Shown here: in pieces, positions 6,750-15,570 of the stretch | Numbering within the stretch: the stretch's first letter is position 1 | Layout of the letters: every line of letters starts with the position of its first letter | The notes under the pieces: model-generated | What the model saw: only the letters and a program-made list of their open reading frames with translations | Databases searched by the model: none | Told to the model about the DNA's origin: nothing | Assembly: GCA_910586475.1 (NCBI GenBank) | Contig: CAJUHM010000029.1 | Span: forward strand, 1-32,775 | Length of the DNA stretch: 32,775 nt | Direction: 5' to 3' | DNA from: an uncultured Muribaculaceae bacterium | Lineage (GTDB): Bacteria > Bacteroidota > Bacteroidia > Bacteroidales > Muribaculaceae | Position numbers and translations under genes: made by a program

Positions 6750-8924
6750 ATGAAATTTATCAAACTACTTCCGTTTGCAGCGCTGCTGACAGGATCTGCG
6801 GCTTTTTCGCAGAGCGATAAGGCTATGCTGACAAACTATGTCGACCAGAACATAGGGACGGGTGGCCACGGTCATGTTTTCATGGGGGCTAATGTGCCGT
6901 TCGGTATGGTTCAGCTCGGCCCGACATCGATTCCGCAGTCATGGGACTGGGTTTCGGGTTATCATGTCAGTGATTCGACAGTCATCGGTTTTTCCCATAC
7001 GCATCTTGAGGGTACCGGAATCGGCGACCTCTTTGACGTCACGGTCATGCCGGTCATGGGAGATGTCACGTATGCCCGCGGCACCGAGGATGATCCGAAG
7101 TCGGGTCTGTGGAGCTATGCCGACCGTCAGAAACAGGTTGCCGCTCCGGGTTATTTCTCTGTTCCGCTGACGCGCTACGGGATTCTTGCTGAGCTGACGG
7201 CCACCAACCGCGTAGGTGTCCACCGCTATACATTCCCGAAGGGCAAGGATGCGGCTATCGTCATAGATCTTGAAAACGGCGGTTGCTGGGACAAGCCGAC
7301 CGGAACGATGATGAAGGCAGCCGGCAAGAACCGGGTTGTCGGCTACCGTTATTCCGAGGGATGGGCCAAGAACCAGCGTGTCTTCTTCGTTGCTGAATTC
7401 TCGAAGAATTTCAAGTCGTTCGAACTGAAAGGCAAGGATGATATGTACGGGCGTGTCAATTTCGGCAAGACGAAAGATGGCGAGCAGATTCTCGTGAAGG
7501 TTGCGATCTCTCCGGTCTCCGTCGAGGGCGCAGAGGCTAACCTTGCGGCGGAAATGCCGGGCTGGGATTTCGATTCGACAGTCGCGGATGCCTCTACGGA
7601 ATGGAACAAGGAGCTTTCGCGAGTCAAAGTCGAGACAGATGACCAGGATGCCCTGACGAAGTTTTACACAGCTCTCTATCACACGATGATCGTTCCGGCA
7701 ACGTTTTCGGATGCGGACGGTCACTATCGCGGCGCAGACGATAAGGTCTACCACAATCCGGAAATGACGGCTTATACGACCTATTCGCTGTGGGACACTT
7801 ATCGCGCGCAGATGCCGCTCATGAGCATTCTTCACCCTGAGCGCAATGCGGACATGATCAACAATATGGTTGCAATCTGCGATGAGCAGGGACGTCTGCC
7901 GGTCTGGCATCTATGGGGTAATGAAACAGACTGTATGGTCGGCAATCCGGGCATCATCCCAGTGGCTGACGCAATTGTCAAGAATCAGAAGGGCATTGAC
8001 CGCGAGAAGGCGTATAAGGCCATTCTGAAGACAGCGGCCGATACGGCCCGCGGCGGTCTGCTTCGTCAGCAGTACGGATTCATTCCTTCGGACAAGATGC
8101 TTGAGAGTATCGCGTATGATCTTGAGTATGCGATTGCGGACGGAGCAGTGGCCCGTGCGGCAGAGGCTATGGGCGACACGCTGAATGCGCGAGTCTTTAC
8201 GGAACGCAGCCATTCGTATCGCAATTATTTTGATCCGACAACAAAATTTGCCCGCGGCAAAATGTCGGACGGTTCGTGGCGTACGCCTTTCGATCCGAAT
8301 GCGACAACGCACCGCGAGGATGACTACTGCGAGGGCAATGCCTGGCAGTATACGTGGCTTGCGCCGCAGGATCTGGACGGTCTGATCGAGCTTTTCGGCT
8401 CGCGTGAGGCAACGGTGGCTAATCTCGATTCGCTGTTTGCGGCATCTTCGGAGCTGACCGGCGACAATGCGTCTCCCGACATCACGGGTCTTATCGGCCA
8501 GTATGTCCACGGTAATGAGCCGTCGCACCACATCATCTATTTCTACACGATGCTCGGCGAGCCGGACAAGGCTGCTGACCGTGTGCGTCAGGTGCTTGAC
8601 GAGATGTACACTGTTGTTCCCGACGGACTTGCCGGAAATGAGGATGCAGGCCAGATGTCGGCATGGTATATTCTTTCGTCGCTCGGATTCTATCCTGTCG
8701 AGCCTGCGGGAGCGCGCTACTGGTTCGGATCTCCGATTTTCGACAATGCCGAAATCGCGGTGCCGGGCGGACGTTTTGTTGTCAAAACAAAAAACAATTC
8801 GCCTGAAAACAAGTATATCCGTTCGATCACGCTCAATGGCAAGCCATATGACAAGATGTTTATCGACCACGATGACATCATGAAAGGCGGCGAGATCGTG
8901 TTTGAAATGGGACCGGCCCGATAA
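6750..8924 (+). CDS. Secreted GH92 alpha-mannosidase, second of a pair
   Basis: This encodes 724 aa with a signal peptide (MKFIKLLPFAALLTGSAAFS). It has the GH92 order: YVDQNIGTGGHGH, then GFSHTHLEGTG, LWDTYR, and GNEDAGQMSAW near residue 629. It is clearly diverged from the upstream copy rather than a recent duplicate, and keeps the THLEGTG loop that the other lacks, so the two probably attack different alpha-mannosidic linkages. It is cotranscribed with the first copy. No SusC/SusD pair or regulator is adjacent, so this is not a full polysaccharide utilisation locus in the visible window. Confidence 0.93.
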   Translation: MKFIKLLPFAALLTGSAAFSQSDKAMLTNYVDQNIGTGGHGHVFMGANVPFGMVQLGPTSIPQSWDWVSGYHVSDSTVIGFSHTHLEGTGIGDLFDVTVMPVMGDVTYARGTEDDPKSGLWSYADRQKQVAAPGYFSVPLTRYGILAELTATNRVGVHRYTFPKGKDAAIVIDLENGGCWDKPTGTMMKAAGKNRVVGYRYSEGWAKNQRVFFVAEFSKNFKSFELKGKDDMYGRVNFGKTKDGEQILVKVAISPVSVEGAEANLAAEMPGWDFDSTVADASTEWNKELSRVKVETDDQDALTKFYTALYHTMIVPATFSDADGHYRGADDKVYHNPEMTAYTTYSLWDTYRAQMPLMSILHPERNADMINNMVAICDEQGRLPVWHLWGNETDCMVGNPGIIPVADAIVKNQKGIDREKAYKAILKTAADTARGGLLRQQYGFIPSDKMLESIAYDLEYAIADGAVARAAEAMGDTLNARVFTERSHSYRNYFDPTTKFARGKMSDGSWRTPFDPNATTHREDDYCEGNAWQYTWLAPQDLDGLIELFGSREATVANLDSLFAASSELTGDNASPDITGLIGQYVHGNEPSHHIIYFYTMLGEPDKAADRVRQVLDEMYTVVPDGLAGNEDAGQMSAWYILSSLGFYPVEPAGARYWFGSPIFDNAEIAVPGGRFVVKTKNNSPENKYIRSITLNGKPYDKMFIDHDDIMKGGEIVFEMGPAR

Positions 8925-8959
8925 GCGGCTGATCAATATTACCAAAGTGTGATCCATAT

Positions 8960-8994
8960 ACTGCCGGGCCCTGCGAAAGCGGGAGCCCGGCAGT
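8960..8994. terminator. Hairpin after the GH92 operon
   Basis: CTGCCGGGC (8961-8969) pairs with GCCCGGCAG (8985-8993); an inner 5-bp stem is capped by a GAAA loop. The T-tract is short (TTT), so it is a moderate terminator. Confidence 0.6.
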
Positions 8995-9026
8995 TTGCGG
9001 AGAAGTGAAAGATATATGGAAAAAGT

Positions 9027-9914
9027 ATGTGGGTAGGTTTTGCTATTGTGTCGGCACTGTGTCTCGGTTTCTATGACATTATGAAGAAACTGTCGGTGCG
9101 CGGCAATGATGTGCTTGGCGTGTTGCTTCTGAATACGGTTTTCGAGGCTCTTCTGATGTCGCCGGTGATTGTCGGCGGATTGCTCCACGGGTCTATGGGA
9201 CTTGACGGGACGGCCGCGGGGCATGGTCTTATTGTTGCGAAGGCTGTTATCGTGCTTCTGTCGTGGCTGCCGGGCTATTTTGCGATCAAGCATCTGCCGC
9301 TGACGATTCAGGGGCCGATCAATGCGTCGCGTCCAGTGATGGTGCTTCTCGGGGCAGTGGTGATTTTCGGGGAACGGCTCAACTGGGTCCAGTGGGTCGG
9401 GATTCTGCTCGGGTTTGCGTCGCTCTTTTTCATTTCGAGGATCGGGAGCCGCGAGGGATTCTCATTCCGAGGGTCACGGTGGATCATGCTATCGATTGCC
9501 GCGGCTGTAATGGGAGCTGTCAGCGCACTCTATGACAAGTATCTGCTGAAGCGGTTCGATCCTCTCGAGGTGCAGGCGTGGTATTCGCTGTATCAGAGTC
9601 TGCTGATGGGGTGTGCGATACTGGTTCTGCGCCGTCTTGTCAGGCGCGGAGGCGGTGGCACCCGGTTCAGTTGGCGATGGTCGATTCTTTTCATTCCGCT
9701 GTTTCTGACGGCGGCTGACATTGCCTATTTCCATGCTCTTTCGCTTCCGGATTCGATGATCTCGATTGTCTCGATGATCCGTCGCGGAAGTGTGGTCGTG
9801 CCGTTTGTCTATGGGGTTGTTGCTCTGCATGAGCGAAATGTCAGGGCAAAGCTTGTAGATCTGACTGTTCTGATGGTTTCGCTTGCGCTGCTTGTGATCG
9901 GTTCGACGCTTTAG
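9027..9914 (+). CDS. EamA/DMT-superfamily permease
   Basis: This encodes 295 aa, almost entirely hydrophobic, with about ten membrane helices arranged as two EamA repeats. Family signatures are the N-terminal helix containing LCLGFYDIMKKL, the segment INASRPVMVLLGAVVIFGERL, and the repeat in the second half with SMIRRGSVVVPFVYGVVALHE. Transported substrate cannot be told: DMT members move amino acids, nucleotide derivatives or other metabolites. It sits 102 nt after the mannosidases with a hairpin between, so it is probably a separate unit; no consensus promoter is obvious in the gap. Confidence 0.85.
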   Translation: MWVGFAIVSALCLGFYDIMKKLSVRGNDVLGVLLLNTVFEALLMSPVIVGGLLHGSMGLDGTAAGHGLIVAKAVIVLLSWLPGYFAIKHLPLTIQGPINASRPVMVLLGAVVIFGERLNWVQWVGILLGFASLFFISRIGSREGFSFRGSRWIMLSIAAAVMGAVSALYDKYLLKRFDPLEVQAWYSLYQSLLMGCAILVLRRLVRRGGGGTRFSWRWSILFIPLFLTAADIAYFHALSLPDSMISIVSMIRRGSVVVPFVYGVVALHERNVRAKLVDLTVLMVSLALLVIGSTL

Positions 9915-10014
9915 CGGACGGGGGTGTAAGTCGGTTTCTGCCGAAACCATTTGCGGGGGGAGGATGTTATAGTGACAGAAAACGCATATCCGTCAACGAA
10001 ATAATTCTGTCATT

Positions 10015-11364
10015 ATGTTTTGTGAAATTATCCCTACACATGCTGTCGCTATGTGGCTACTGGTCCATATTGACCGATTTCTCGACTGGACCGGCCTGGG
10101 GCGTGACCGGACGCTCGAGGAGGGGGTCTATATCGCTTTGATCGTCATTGTCGCACTTGCTATCGGTTGGGTCTGCCGCAAAGTCGTGCTCTGGTTCTCA
10201 CGCCGTCTGGTCAAGTGGCACAAGACTCCTTTTACACAGGATATGCTGAGGTTTCATGTGCTGAGCCGATGCAGCCATGTGATTCCTCCGCTGGTGATCA
10301 TGGGTCTGATTCCGTTTGCATTCGACCGTCAGTCGGAAGTGCTCCATATGGTGCGGCTTGGTATCGAGATCTATACTGTCATTACCTTCGCACTTGCGTT
10401 TATTGTCATCAATACATTTCTGTGGACGCGTTTCAATCAGCGCGAAAATACAAAGAATCTGCCGCTCAAGGGGATTCTTGATGTGTGCAACGGTTTTGTC
10501 TGGATGATCGCTGTCATTGTCATCGGGTCGATCCTGCTTGACAAGTCGCCTGTCGCGCTGCTGACGGGTCTTGGCGCATTCGCGACTGTGCTGATGTTGA
10601 TTTTCAAAGACAGTATTCTCGGTTTTGTCGCCGGAATCCAGCTTTCGCAGAACGATATGCTGAGGGTGGGGGACTGGATTGTTGTTCCGTCGACGATTGC
10701 CAACGGAATAGTCGTCGACGTCTCGCTTACGGCTGTGAAGGTCCAGAACTGGGACAATACGATTGTCACGCTGCCTCCGTATACGCTTGTCAGTACGTCG
10801 TTTCAGAACTGGCGTGGGATGACGGCTGCGGGATGGCGTCTGATCAGCAAGACGGTCAATGTCGATGTCGATTCGGTTGTGGCTGCCGATGAGGAGATTC
10901 TGGCGGCGGCTGCCACGCTGCCGGGGATGTCTGACTATATCCGTGATTTTGAGGCTAACGGTCAGAACTACAATCCGGGTGTGGCTGTTGTCAACGGGTC
11001 GACTGAAACGAATCTCGGACTGCTCAGGGCTTACATGTGCTATTATCTGATCCATCATCCTAAGATTGCGACTGACCAGCAGATTCTCGTCAACATAACG
11101 GGTCCGAGCAATGAGGGGATGACGCTCCAGATCTATTGCTATACGACACCGGCCTGGACGGCGTATGAGGCTGTCAAGAGCGAGATTTTCGAGCATCTGG
11201 CAGTTGTCGCGCCAAAACTCCGCCTTCGGCTTTACAATAGTCCGTCGGGGTTTGACGTTGCCGGACTGCGTGGTGGCTTTATCCCGTCGCAGAGGAGTGG
11301 CGGTGTGTGTCCGCCAGTCATTCCGACACCGCCGCAGCCGCAGCAGTCTGCTGCTTCAAAGTAG
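10015..11364 (+). CDS. YbdG-like mechanosensitive channel (MscS family)
   Basis: This encodes 449 aa. Several N-terminal helices precede the MscS core: the pore-lining segment LLTGLGAFATVLMLIFKDSI, then GFVAGIQLSQNDMLRVGDWIVV (split here across the helix end) and the beta domain with VDVSLTAVKVQNWDNTIVTLPP. The order matches E. coli YbdG, a miniconductance channel involved in osmotic stress, rather than the shorter MscS. The 30-residue C-terminal tail is rich in Pro, Gln and Ser. It sits in the inner membrane and releases solutes on hypo-osmotic shock. It has no partner gene and is closed by a strong terminator. Confidence 0.9.
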   Translation: MFCEIIPTHAVAMWLLVHIDRFLDWTGLGRDRTLEEGVYIALIVIVALAIGWVCRKVVLWFSRRLVKWHKTPFTQDMLRFHVLSRCSHVIPPLVIMGLIPFAFDRQSEVLHMVRLGIEIYTVITFALAFIVINTFLWTRFNQRENTKNLPLKGILDVCNGFVWMIAVIVIGSILLDKSPVALLTGLGAFATVLMLIFKDSILGFVAGIQLSQNDMLRVGDWIVVPSTIANGIVVDVSLTAVKVQNWDNTIVTLPPYTLVSTSFQNWRGMTAAGWRLISKTVNVDVDSVVAADEEILAAAATLPGMSDYIRDFEANGQNYNPGVAVVNGSTETNLGLLRAYMCYYLIHHPKIATDQQILVNITGPSNEGMTLQIYCYTTPAWTAYEAVKSEIFEHLAVVAPKLRLRLYNSPSGFDVAGLRGGFIPSQRSGGVCPPVIPTPPQPQQSAASK

Positions 11365-11370
11365 AGTTAG

Positions 11371-11426
11371 ACGGAGCGGTGTGGCTGAATCATTGAAGTC
11401 AGCCACACCGCTCCGTTATTTTTTTT
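11371..11426. terminator. Strong intrinsic terminator between mscS and the barrel gene
   Basis: An 18-bp perfect stem (11371-11388 with 11399-11416), 10-nt loop, then TTATTTTTTTT on the plus strand. It lies between convergent genes. Confidence 0.9.
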
Positions 11427-11466
11427 CCCATTATGTTCCGGTGGAGGGGAGTGGGTGAGGATTGTT

Positions 11467-12087
11467 TCAGAAGAAGTAGGCCACCCGCAGATTCCAGGTT
11501 GAGTTGCGGGCTGAGTAGTTGGTCAGGATTTTGTCTTTGAGGGCGTAGGTCAGTCCGAGGGTGTAGCCGGCTGAAACCTGCCAGTTGCGCTTGATCTCTG
11601 CGCCGATTCCGAAGTCAACGCCCAGTTCTCCGAAGGGATATGAGAGGCAGTCGATCTTGCTGTGTCCGACGAGCAGTCCGACGGATGGACCTGCGTAGGC
11701 AAACGGTGCCAGGATGTCCTCGAAGCCGTTGAGATTGGTATATTTGTAGCGGAGATGGAACGGGATTACGAGATAGTGGAGGTAGGATCGTTCTGTCCCG
11801 TAGCCTTGCGAGGCCCAGAGCTCACGGGTGCCGAGGTGGAGAGTTGCGCCACGCTGTTCGTAGTAGAGTCCGAAGTCAACTCCGAAGCCGATTCCGGGAA
11901 ACATCAGCTCGCCGATCACACCTGCGGAATAGCCGGCGCTTTTGTTGATGTCGATGATGTCCTGTTTGAAGCGGAGGGTTGTTATGTCGCCTCCGACCAT
12001 TGCTCCGTAGCGGAACTGTGCGTTGGCGACTGAGGCTGAAGCGATGGCGACGATGGCTATGAGGAGCGAAATAATTTTCCTTTTCAT
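11467..12087 (-). CDS. Small outer-membrane beta-barrel protein
   Basis: This encodes 206 aa from the ATG at 12085-12087, chosen because it starts a signal peptide (MKRKIISLLIAIVAIAS..., cleaved after ANA before QFRYG). Alternating hydrophobic/polar strands and a terminal Phe (VAYFF) indicate a transmembrane barrel of about eight strands, of the PorT-like/OMP_b-brl type common in Bacteroidetes. Function is unknown. A paralogue with the same start of the mature chain (QFRFG) lies at 28374-28976. It has its own promoter and a 5' leader of about 80 nt. Confidence 0.82.
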   Translation of the reverse strand: MKRKIISLLIAIVAIASASVANAQFRYGAMVGGDITTLRFKQDIIDINKSAGYSAGVIGELMFPGIGFGVDFGLYYEQRGATLHLGTRELWASQGYGTERSYLHYLVIPFHLRYKYTNLNGFEDILAPFAYAGPSVGLLVGHSKIDCLSYPFGELGVDFGIGAEIKRNWQVSAGYTLGLTYALKDKILTNYSARNSTWNLRVAYFF

Positions 12088-12170
12088 TTTATGATATTGG
12101 GGCTTATGAATGGACTGGCGGGTGTTGGTGTTTACGAGCGCGGTCTCAGTATCCCGCCGGAATAACTTGA

Positions 12171-12202
12171 CAAAGTTAACCAGATTCCGTCTAATCTGCA
12201 AG
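12171..12202 (-). promoter_or_regulatory. Sigma-ABfr-type promoter of the barrel gene
   Basis: On the minus strand CTTG (12199-12202), 20 nt, TAACTTTG (12171-12178). The -7 box is exact; the -33 box has one mismatch. The intergenic stretch to 12369 holds a run of eight G (12236-12243 area) and nothing else I can identify. Confidence 0.65.
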
Positions 12203-12369
12203 CTAATGTCCGGATTAAACATTTTTAAACATGTCGGGGGGGGTGCAGGGTGGGGCGTAGGTGACTCGCACGGCGCCTGACCGGACCTGCATTAACATTT
12301 TTTGTGGGAAGAGGTCTGATACCCACGGTATTTCACAGGGTGTTTCATACGACACTGGCAGTCAATAAA

Positions 12370-12401
12370 TTTGCCAAAACAAGAAAAAAACCGTAAATTT
12401 G
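12370..12401 (+). promoter_or_regulatory. Sigma-ABfr-type promoter of gpmI
   Basis: TTTG (12370-12373), 20 nt, TAAATTTG (12394-12401). Transcription begins near 12407, after the longest upstream ATG (12399), which supports the start at 12450. Confidence 0.85.
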
Positions 12402-12449
12402 CAGCCGCAAACAAGCGAAAAAACAGAAATATCAAAATATAGAACTACC

Positions 12450-13964
12450 ATGGCAAAAAAAGCTTTGTTAATGATTCTTGACGGATGGGGCATCGGCAAC
12501 CATTCGAAAAGCGATGTCATCTACTCCACTCCGACTCCCTACTGGGATTCACTTGTGGCAAAATATCCTCATTCTGAACTTCAGGCAAGCGGCGAAAACG
12601 TAGGTCTTCCTGATGGTCAGATGGGAAATTCCGAAGTCGGCCACCTCAATATCGGTGCCGGCCGAGTGCTTTATCAGGATCTTGTCAAGATCAACAAGGC
12701 GTGTGCCGACGGTTCGATCCTGAAGAATCCCGAAATCGTCAATGCGTTCAGCTATGCGAGAGACAACGGTAAGGCGATCCACTTCATGGGTCTGACTTCA
12801 GACGGCGGCGTCCATTCATCGCTCGACCATCTTTTCGCGCTGTGTGACATCGCGAAACACTATGGTCTTGAAAAGGTCTATATCCACTGCTTTATGGACG
12901 GCCGCGACACAGACCCCCGTTCCGGAGCCGGTTTCATCGAACAGCTTGAGGCACACTGCGCCAAAAGTTCGGGCGTCGTAGCGTCGATTATCGGCCGCTA
13001 TTATGCAATGGACCGCGATAAACGCTGGGAGCGTGTCAAGGTTGCTTATGATCTGCTTGTCAACGGCGAGGGCGAACAGACAACCGATATGGTCGGGGCT
13101 GTGCGCAAAAGCTATGATGCGGACGTCACTGACGAATTCATCAAGCCGATCCATAATTCAAGCGTCGACGGGACTATCAAGGAGGGAGATGCGGTCATCT
13201 TCTTTAACTATCGCAATGACCGCGCAAAAGAGCTTACAGTCGCTCTGACTCAGCATGATATTCCCGAAGCTGGCATGAAGGTCATTCCCGGTCTGCAATA
13301 TTATTGCATGACTCCGTATGACGCTTCTTTCACCGGTGTTCACATTCTCTTCAATAAGGAGAATGTCGACAATACGCTTGGCGAGTATCTTTCGAGACTT
13401 GACAAAAAGCAACTTCACATTGCAGAGACTGAAAAATATGCCCACGTTACGTTCTTCTTCAACGGTGGCCGCGAAGCTCCGTATGAGGGAGAGGAACGAA
13501 TTCTTGTCGCTTCACCGAAAGTCGCTACCTATGACCTGAAGCCTGAAATGAGTGCTTATGAGGTCTGCGACAAGCTCTGCGAGGCAATCAAGTCGGAAAC
13601 ATATGACTTTATCGTTGTCAACTATGCCAACGGTGATATGGTGGGCCATACGGGAGTCTATGAGGCTATCGAAAAGGCTGTCAAGGCTGTCGATGCATGC
13701 GTAGAGAAGACTGTCGAGGCTGCCAAGGCTGCTGACTACGAGGTCATTATCATCGCTGACCACGGCAATGCCGACAATGCCTTCAACCCCGACGGAACGC
13801 CGAATACGGCTCACTCGCTGAACCCGGTTCCGTGTGTCTACGTCACTTCACGTGAAGGCGCACACGTTGAGGATGGCAAGCTGGCAGACGTGGCTCCGAC
13901 GATTCTTTCGATCATGGGTCTTCCCAAGCCTGAAGAGATGACCGGCCACTCGCTTATCGACTAA
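12450..13964 (+). CDS. gpmI: 2,3-bisphosphoglycerate-independent phosphoglycerate mutase
   Basis: This encodes 504 aa and interconverts 3- and 2-phosphoglycerate in glycolysis and gluconeogenesis with two Mn2+ ions. The ATG at 12450 gives the usual start (MAKKALLMILDGWG) and lies after the promoter. Metal ligands are visible: D11 in LDGWG, the phosphoserine S61 in MGNSEVGHLNIGAGR, and the C-terminal IIADHGNADN. The middle phosphotransferase insert (GRDTDPRSGAGF, GRYYAMDRDKRWER) is intact. Length is normal for the family. It is monocistronic with a clear terminator at 14066-14111. Confidence 0.97.
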   Translation: MAKKALLMILDGWGIGNHSKSDVIYSTPTPYWDSLVAKYPHSELQASGENVGLPDGQMGNSEVGHLNIGAGRVLYQDLVKINKACADGSILKNPEIVNAFSYARDNGKAIHFMGLTSDGGVHSSLDHLFALCDIAKHYGLEKVYIHCFMDGRDTDPRSGAGFIEQLEAHCAKSSGVVASIIGRYYAMDRDKRWERVKVAYDLLVNGEGEQTTDMVGAVRKSYDADVTDEFIKPIHNSSVDGTIKEGDAVIFFNYRNDRAKELTVALTQHDIPEAGMKVIPGLQYYCMTPYDASFTGVHILFNKENVDNTLGEYLSRLDKKQLHIAETEKYAHVTFFFNGGREAPYEGEERILVASPKVATYDLKPEMSAYEVCDKLCEAIKSETYDFIVVNYANGDMVGHTGVYEAIEKAVKAVDACVEKTVEAAKAADYEVIIIADHGNADNAFNPDGTPNTAHSLNPVPCVYVTSREGAHVEDGKLADVAPTILSIMGLPKPEEMTGHSLID

Positions 13965-14065
13965 ATGGGTGTTGTCCGGGTCGCGTTCCTGTGAGTCTGG
14001 AAGATGAATTCGCGATCCGTGAGCACACATTAAAAAGAAATATACATTCCCAATTCTATTCCCCC

Positions 14066-14111
14066 AGGGCGCTTTAGCGACGTGATGTCTGCGAAAGCGT
14101 CCTATTTTTTT
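14066..14111 (+). terminator. Intrinsic terminator after gpmI
   Basis: AGGGCGCTTT (14066-14075) pairs with AAAGCGTCCT (14094-14103) with one G-T pair, followed by ATTTTTTT. Confidence 0.75.
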
Positions 14112-14213
14112 ATGTATAACGTTTGCTGTCAGGGGGGGAGGATTGCAGTCGGGGTACGGCTCTTTTCGGGGTTGCCTGACAATCACACACTATATATATA
14201 ATATTATCGAAGA

Positions 14214-15131
14214 ATGGAAATATCTGAAAATATACTTGGAGTGATAGGACGTACACCTATGGTGAGGATCAACTGCCTGTCGCCAAATAAAAATGTCAAT
14301 ATCTATGCCAAACTCGAGGGATTTAATCCGTCGGGGAGTATAAAGGACCGGATTGCCCTGCGTATGATCCGCGAGGCGATTGATACCGGTGCGCTTCAGC
14401 CTGGTCAGACTATTATTGAGGCGACTTCCGGCAATTCGGGGATCGGGCTTGCGATGGCCGGTGTCGTTCTGGGCTATCCGGTCGAGATTGTGATGAGTGA
14501 GTCTGTGTCGGTCGAACGGCGCATAATAATCCGTTCTTATGGAGCGAAGGTCACTCTTACTCCGGGAGATGAGGGGACGGATGGCGCGATCCGCAAAGCG
14601 CGTGCGCTTGTCAGCGAGAATCCGGGCAAGTATTATATGCCGGATCAATTTTCGAACCGAGCCAACTATCTTGCCCACTACGAGCGGACTGCGCTTGAGA
14701 TCTGGGAGCAGACCGATGGGCGGATCGATTATTTCGTCAGTGCGCTCGGGACATCCGGAACAATCATGGGTGTTTCGCGTTTTCTGCGGGCTCTGAATCC
14801 TGAGGTGAAGGTCGTTTGCGCGCAGCCTGTCAGGGGTCACTATATCCAGGGGCTTAAGAATATGGATGAAGCAATTGTCCCCGGCATTTATGATCCATCG
14901 AAAATCGACATTCAGGAAATGATCGAGAGTGAGGAGGCTATCGGGATGGCTCGCCGGATCATTTCGTCGGAGGGCATTTTTGCCGGGATGAGCAGCGGTG
15001 CGGCTCTTCTTGCGGCTGTCAGGATTGCCGAACGCATTGGCAGCGGAAATATTGTGGTCGTTTTTCCGGACCGTGCCGATAAATATCTTTCAACGACGAT
15101 GTTTGCGGAGTTTTCGGATGAGGGGGTTTAA
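14214..15131 (+). CDS. cysM: Cysteine synthase (O-acetylserine sulfhydrylase, CysM-like)
   Basis: This encodes 305 aa, a fold-type II PLP enzyme that makes cysteine from O-acetylserine and sulfide or thiosulfate. The PLP lysine lies in NPSGSIKDR (about residue 44), the substrate loop is ATSGNSG, and the phosphate cup is GTSGTIMG. The C-terminal EGIFAGMSSGAA and DRADKYLSTTMF resemble CysM more than CysK. The segment after QPV (RGHYIQGLKNM) differs from the usual substrate-recognition sequence, so CysK, or a related beta-replacement enzyme, is not excluded. Only an AT-rich TATATATA stretch lies at the -10 region; no good consensus promoter is seen. Confidence 0.85.
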   Translation: MEISENILGVIGRTPMVRINCLSPNKNVNIYAKLEGFNPSGSIKDRIALRMIREAIDTGALQPGQTIIEATSGNSGIGLAMAGVVLGYPVEIVMSESVSVERRIIIRSYGAKVTLTPGDEGTDGAIRKARALVSENPGKYYMPDQFSNRANYLAHYERTALEIWEQTDGRIDYFVSALGTSGTIMGVSRFLRALNPEVKVVCAQPVRGHYIQGLKNMDEAIVPGIYDPSKIDIQEMIESEEAIGMARRIISSEGIFAGMSSGAALLAAVRIAERIGSGNIVVVFPDRADKYLSTTMFAEFSDEGV

Positions 15132-15330
15132 TCGACAGAGAATCAGTTTGATATGATTGGGTTAAAATGTGTTGAACGGGTGCTTGTGGCAGTGGGCCGA
15201 TATTGTGTGGATTGTGTTGCAAAAAGTAAGCGTGATCAGAATATAGAATCATTATGTCAGCTGAATGGTGCCTGGAAGTGGGTGTATGGTTAAAAATATG
15301 TTAAAGCAGTGTAATTTTATTGCAGGAATG

Positions 15331-15362
15331 TTTGTCGGATTCGGACGAAGATGTTAATTTTG
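15331..15362 (+). promoter_or_regulatory. Sigma-ABfr-type promoter without a gene (candidate sRNA promoter)
   Basis: TTTG (15331-15334), 20 nt, TAATTTTG (15355-15362), exact consensus. The next plus-strand gene is rho, 2.5 kb away, and an intrinsic terminator follows within 75 nt. Confidence 0.65.
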
Positions 15363-15367
15363 CATTG

Positions 15368-15434
15368 TGTTTTTCATGGTATTAGATTTAAGGTTAACTA
15401 AGATTGGTTGTCGCGAGACAATCAATTTTTTTTT
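15368..15434 (+). ncRNA. Candidate small RNA, about 65 nt
   Basis: The span lies between a consensus promoter (15331-15362) and a Rho-independent terminator (15403-15434), in a 440-nt gap between convergent cysM and the AspT-like gene. The terminator hairpin takes up the 3' half; the 5' half is an AT-rich single-stranded-looking stretch (GGTATTAGATTTAAGGTTAA) that could pair with targets. An ATG at 15376 opens a frame, but it runs through the terminator, so a short peptide is unlikely. The rest of the gap (15132-15330 and 15435-15570) holds nothing I can identify. Confidence 0.5.
15403..15434 (+). terminator. Intrinsic terminator of the candidate sRNA
   Basis: ATTGGTTGTC (15403-15412), GCGA tetraloop, GACAATCAAT (15417-15426), then a run of nine T. 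One G-T pair in the stem. Confidence 0.85.
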
Positions 15435-15570
15435 GTGCCTACGCAAGGCGGCTGGAGCGGGGCAGGGAATGATAGATCCACGGATGACATGAAGCATCGT
15501 TAGAGGGAGAAACGGGGGCTGATGTCGGGTGATGTGGTCTAAAAAGCAAGATGGATTTTCTTCGAGTGTG

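Noticed and set aside
7911..9293. 460-codon open frame on the minus strand opposite the second GH92 gene
   Set aside because: It is rich in Arg, His and Ile from reversed codons of a GC-rich gene, matches no family, and lies antisense to an obvious conserved enzyme.
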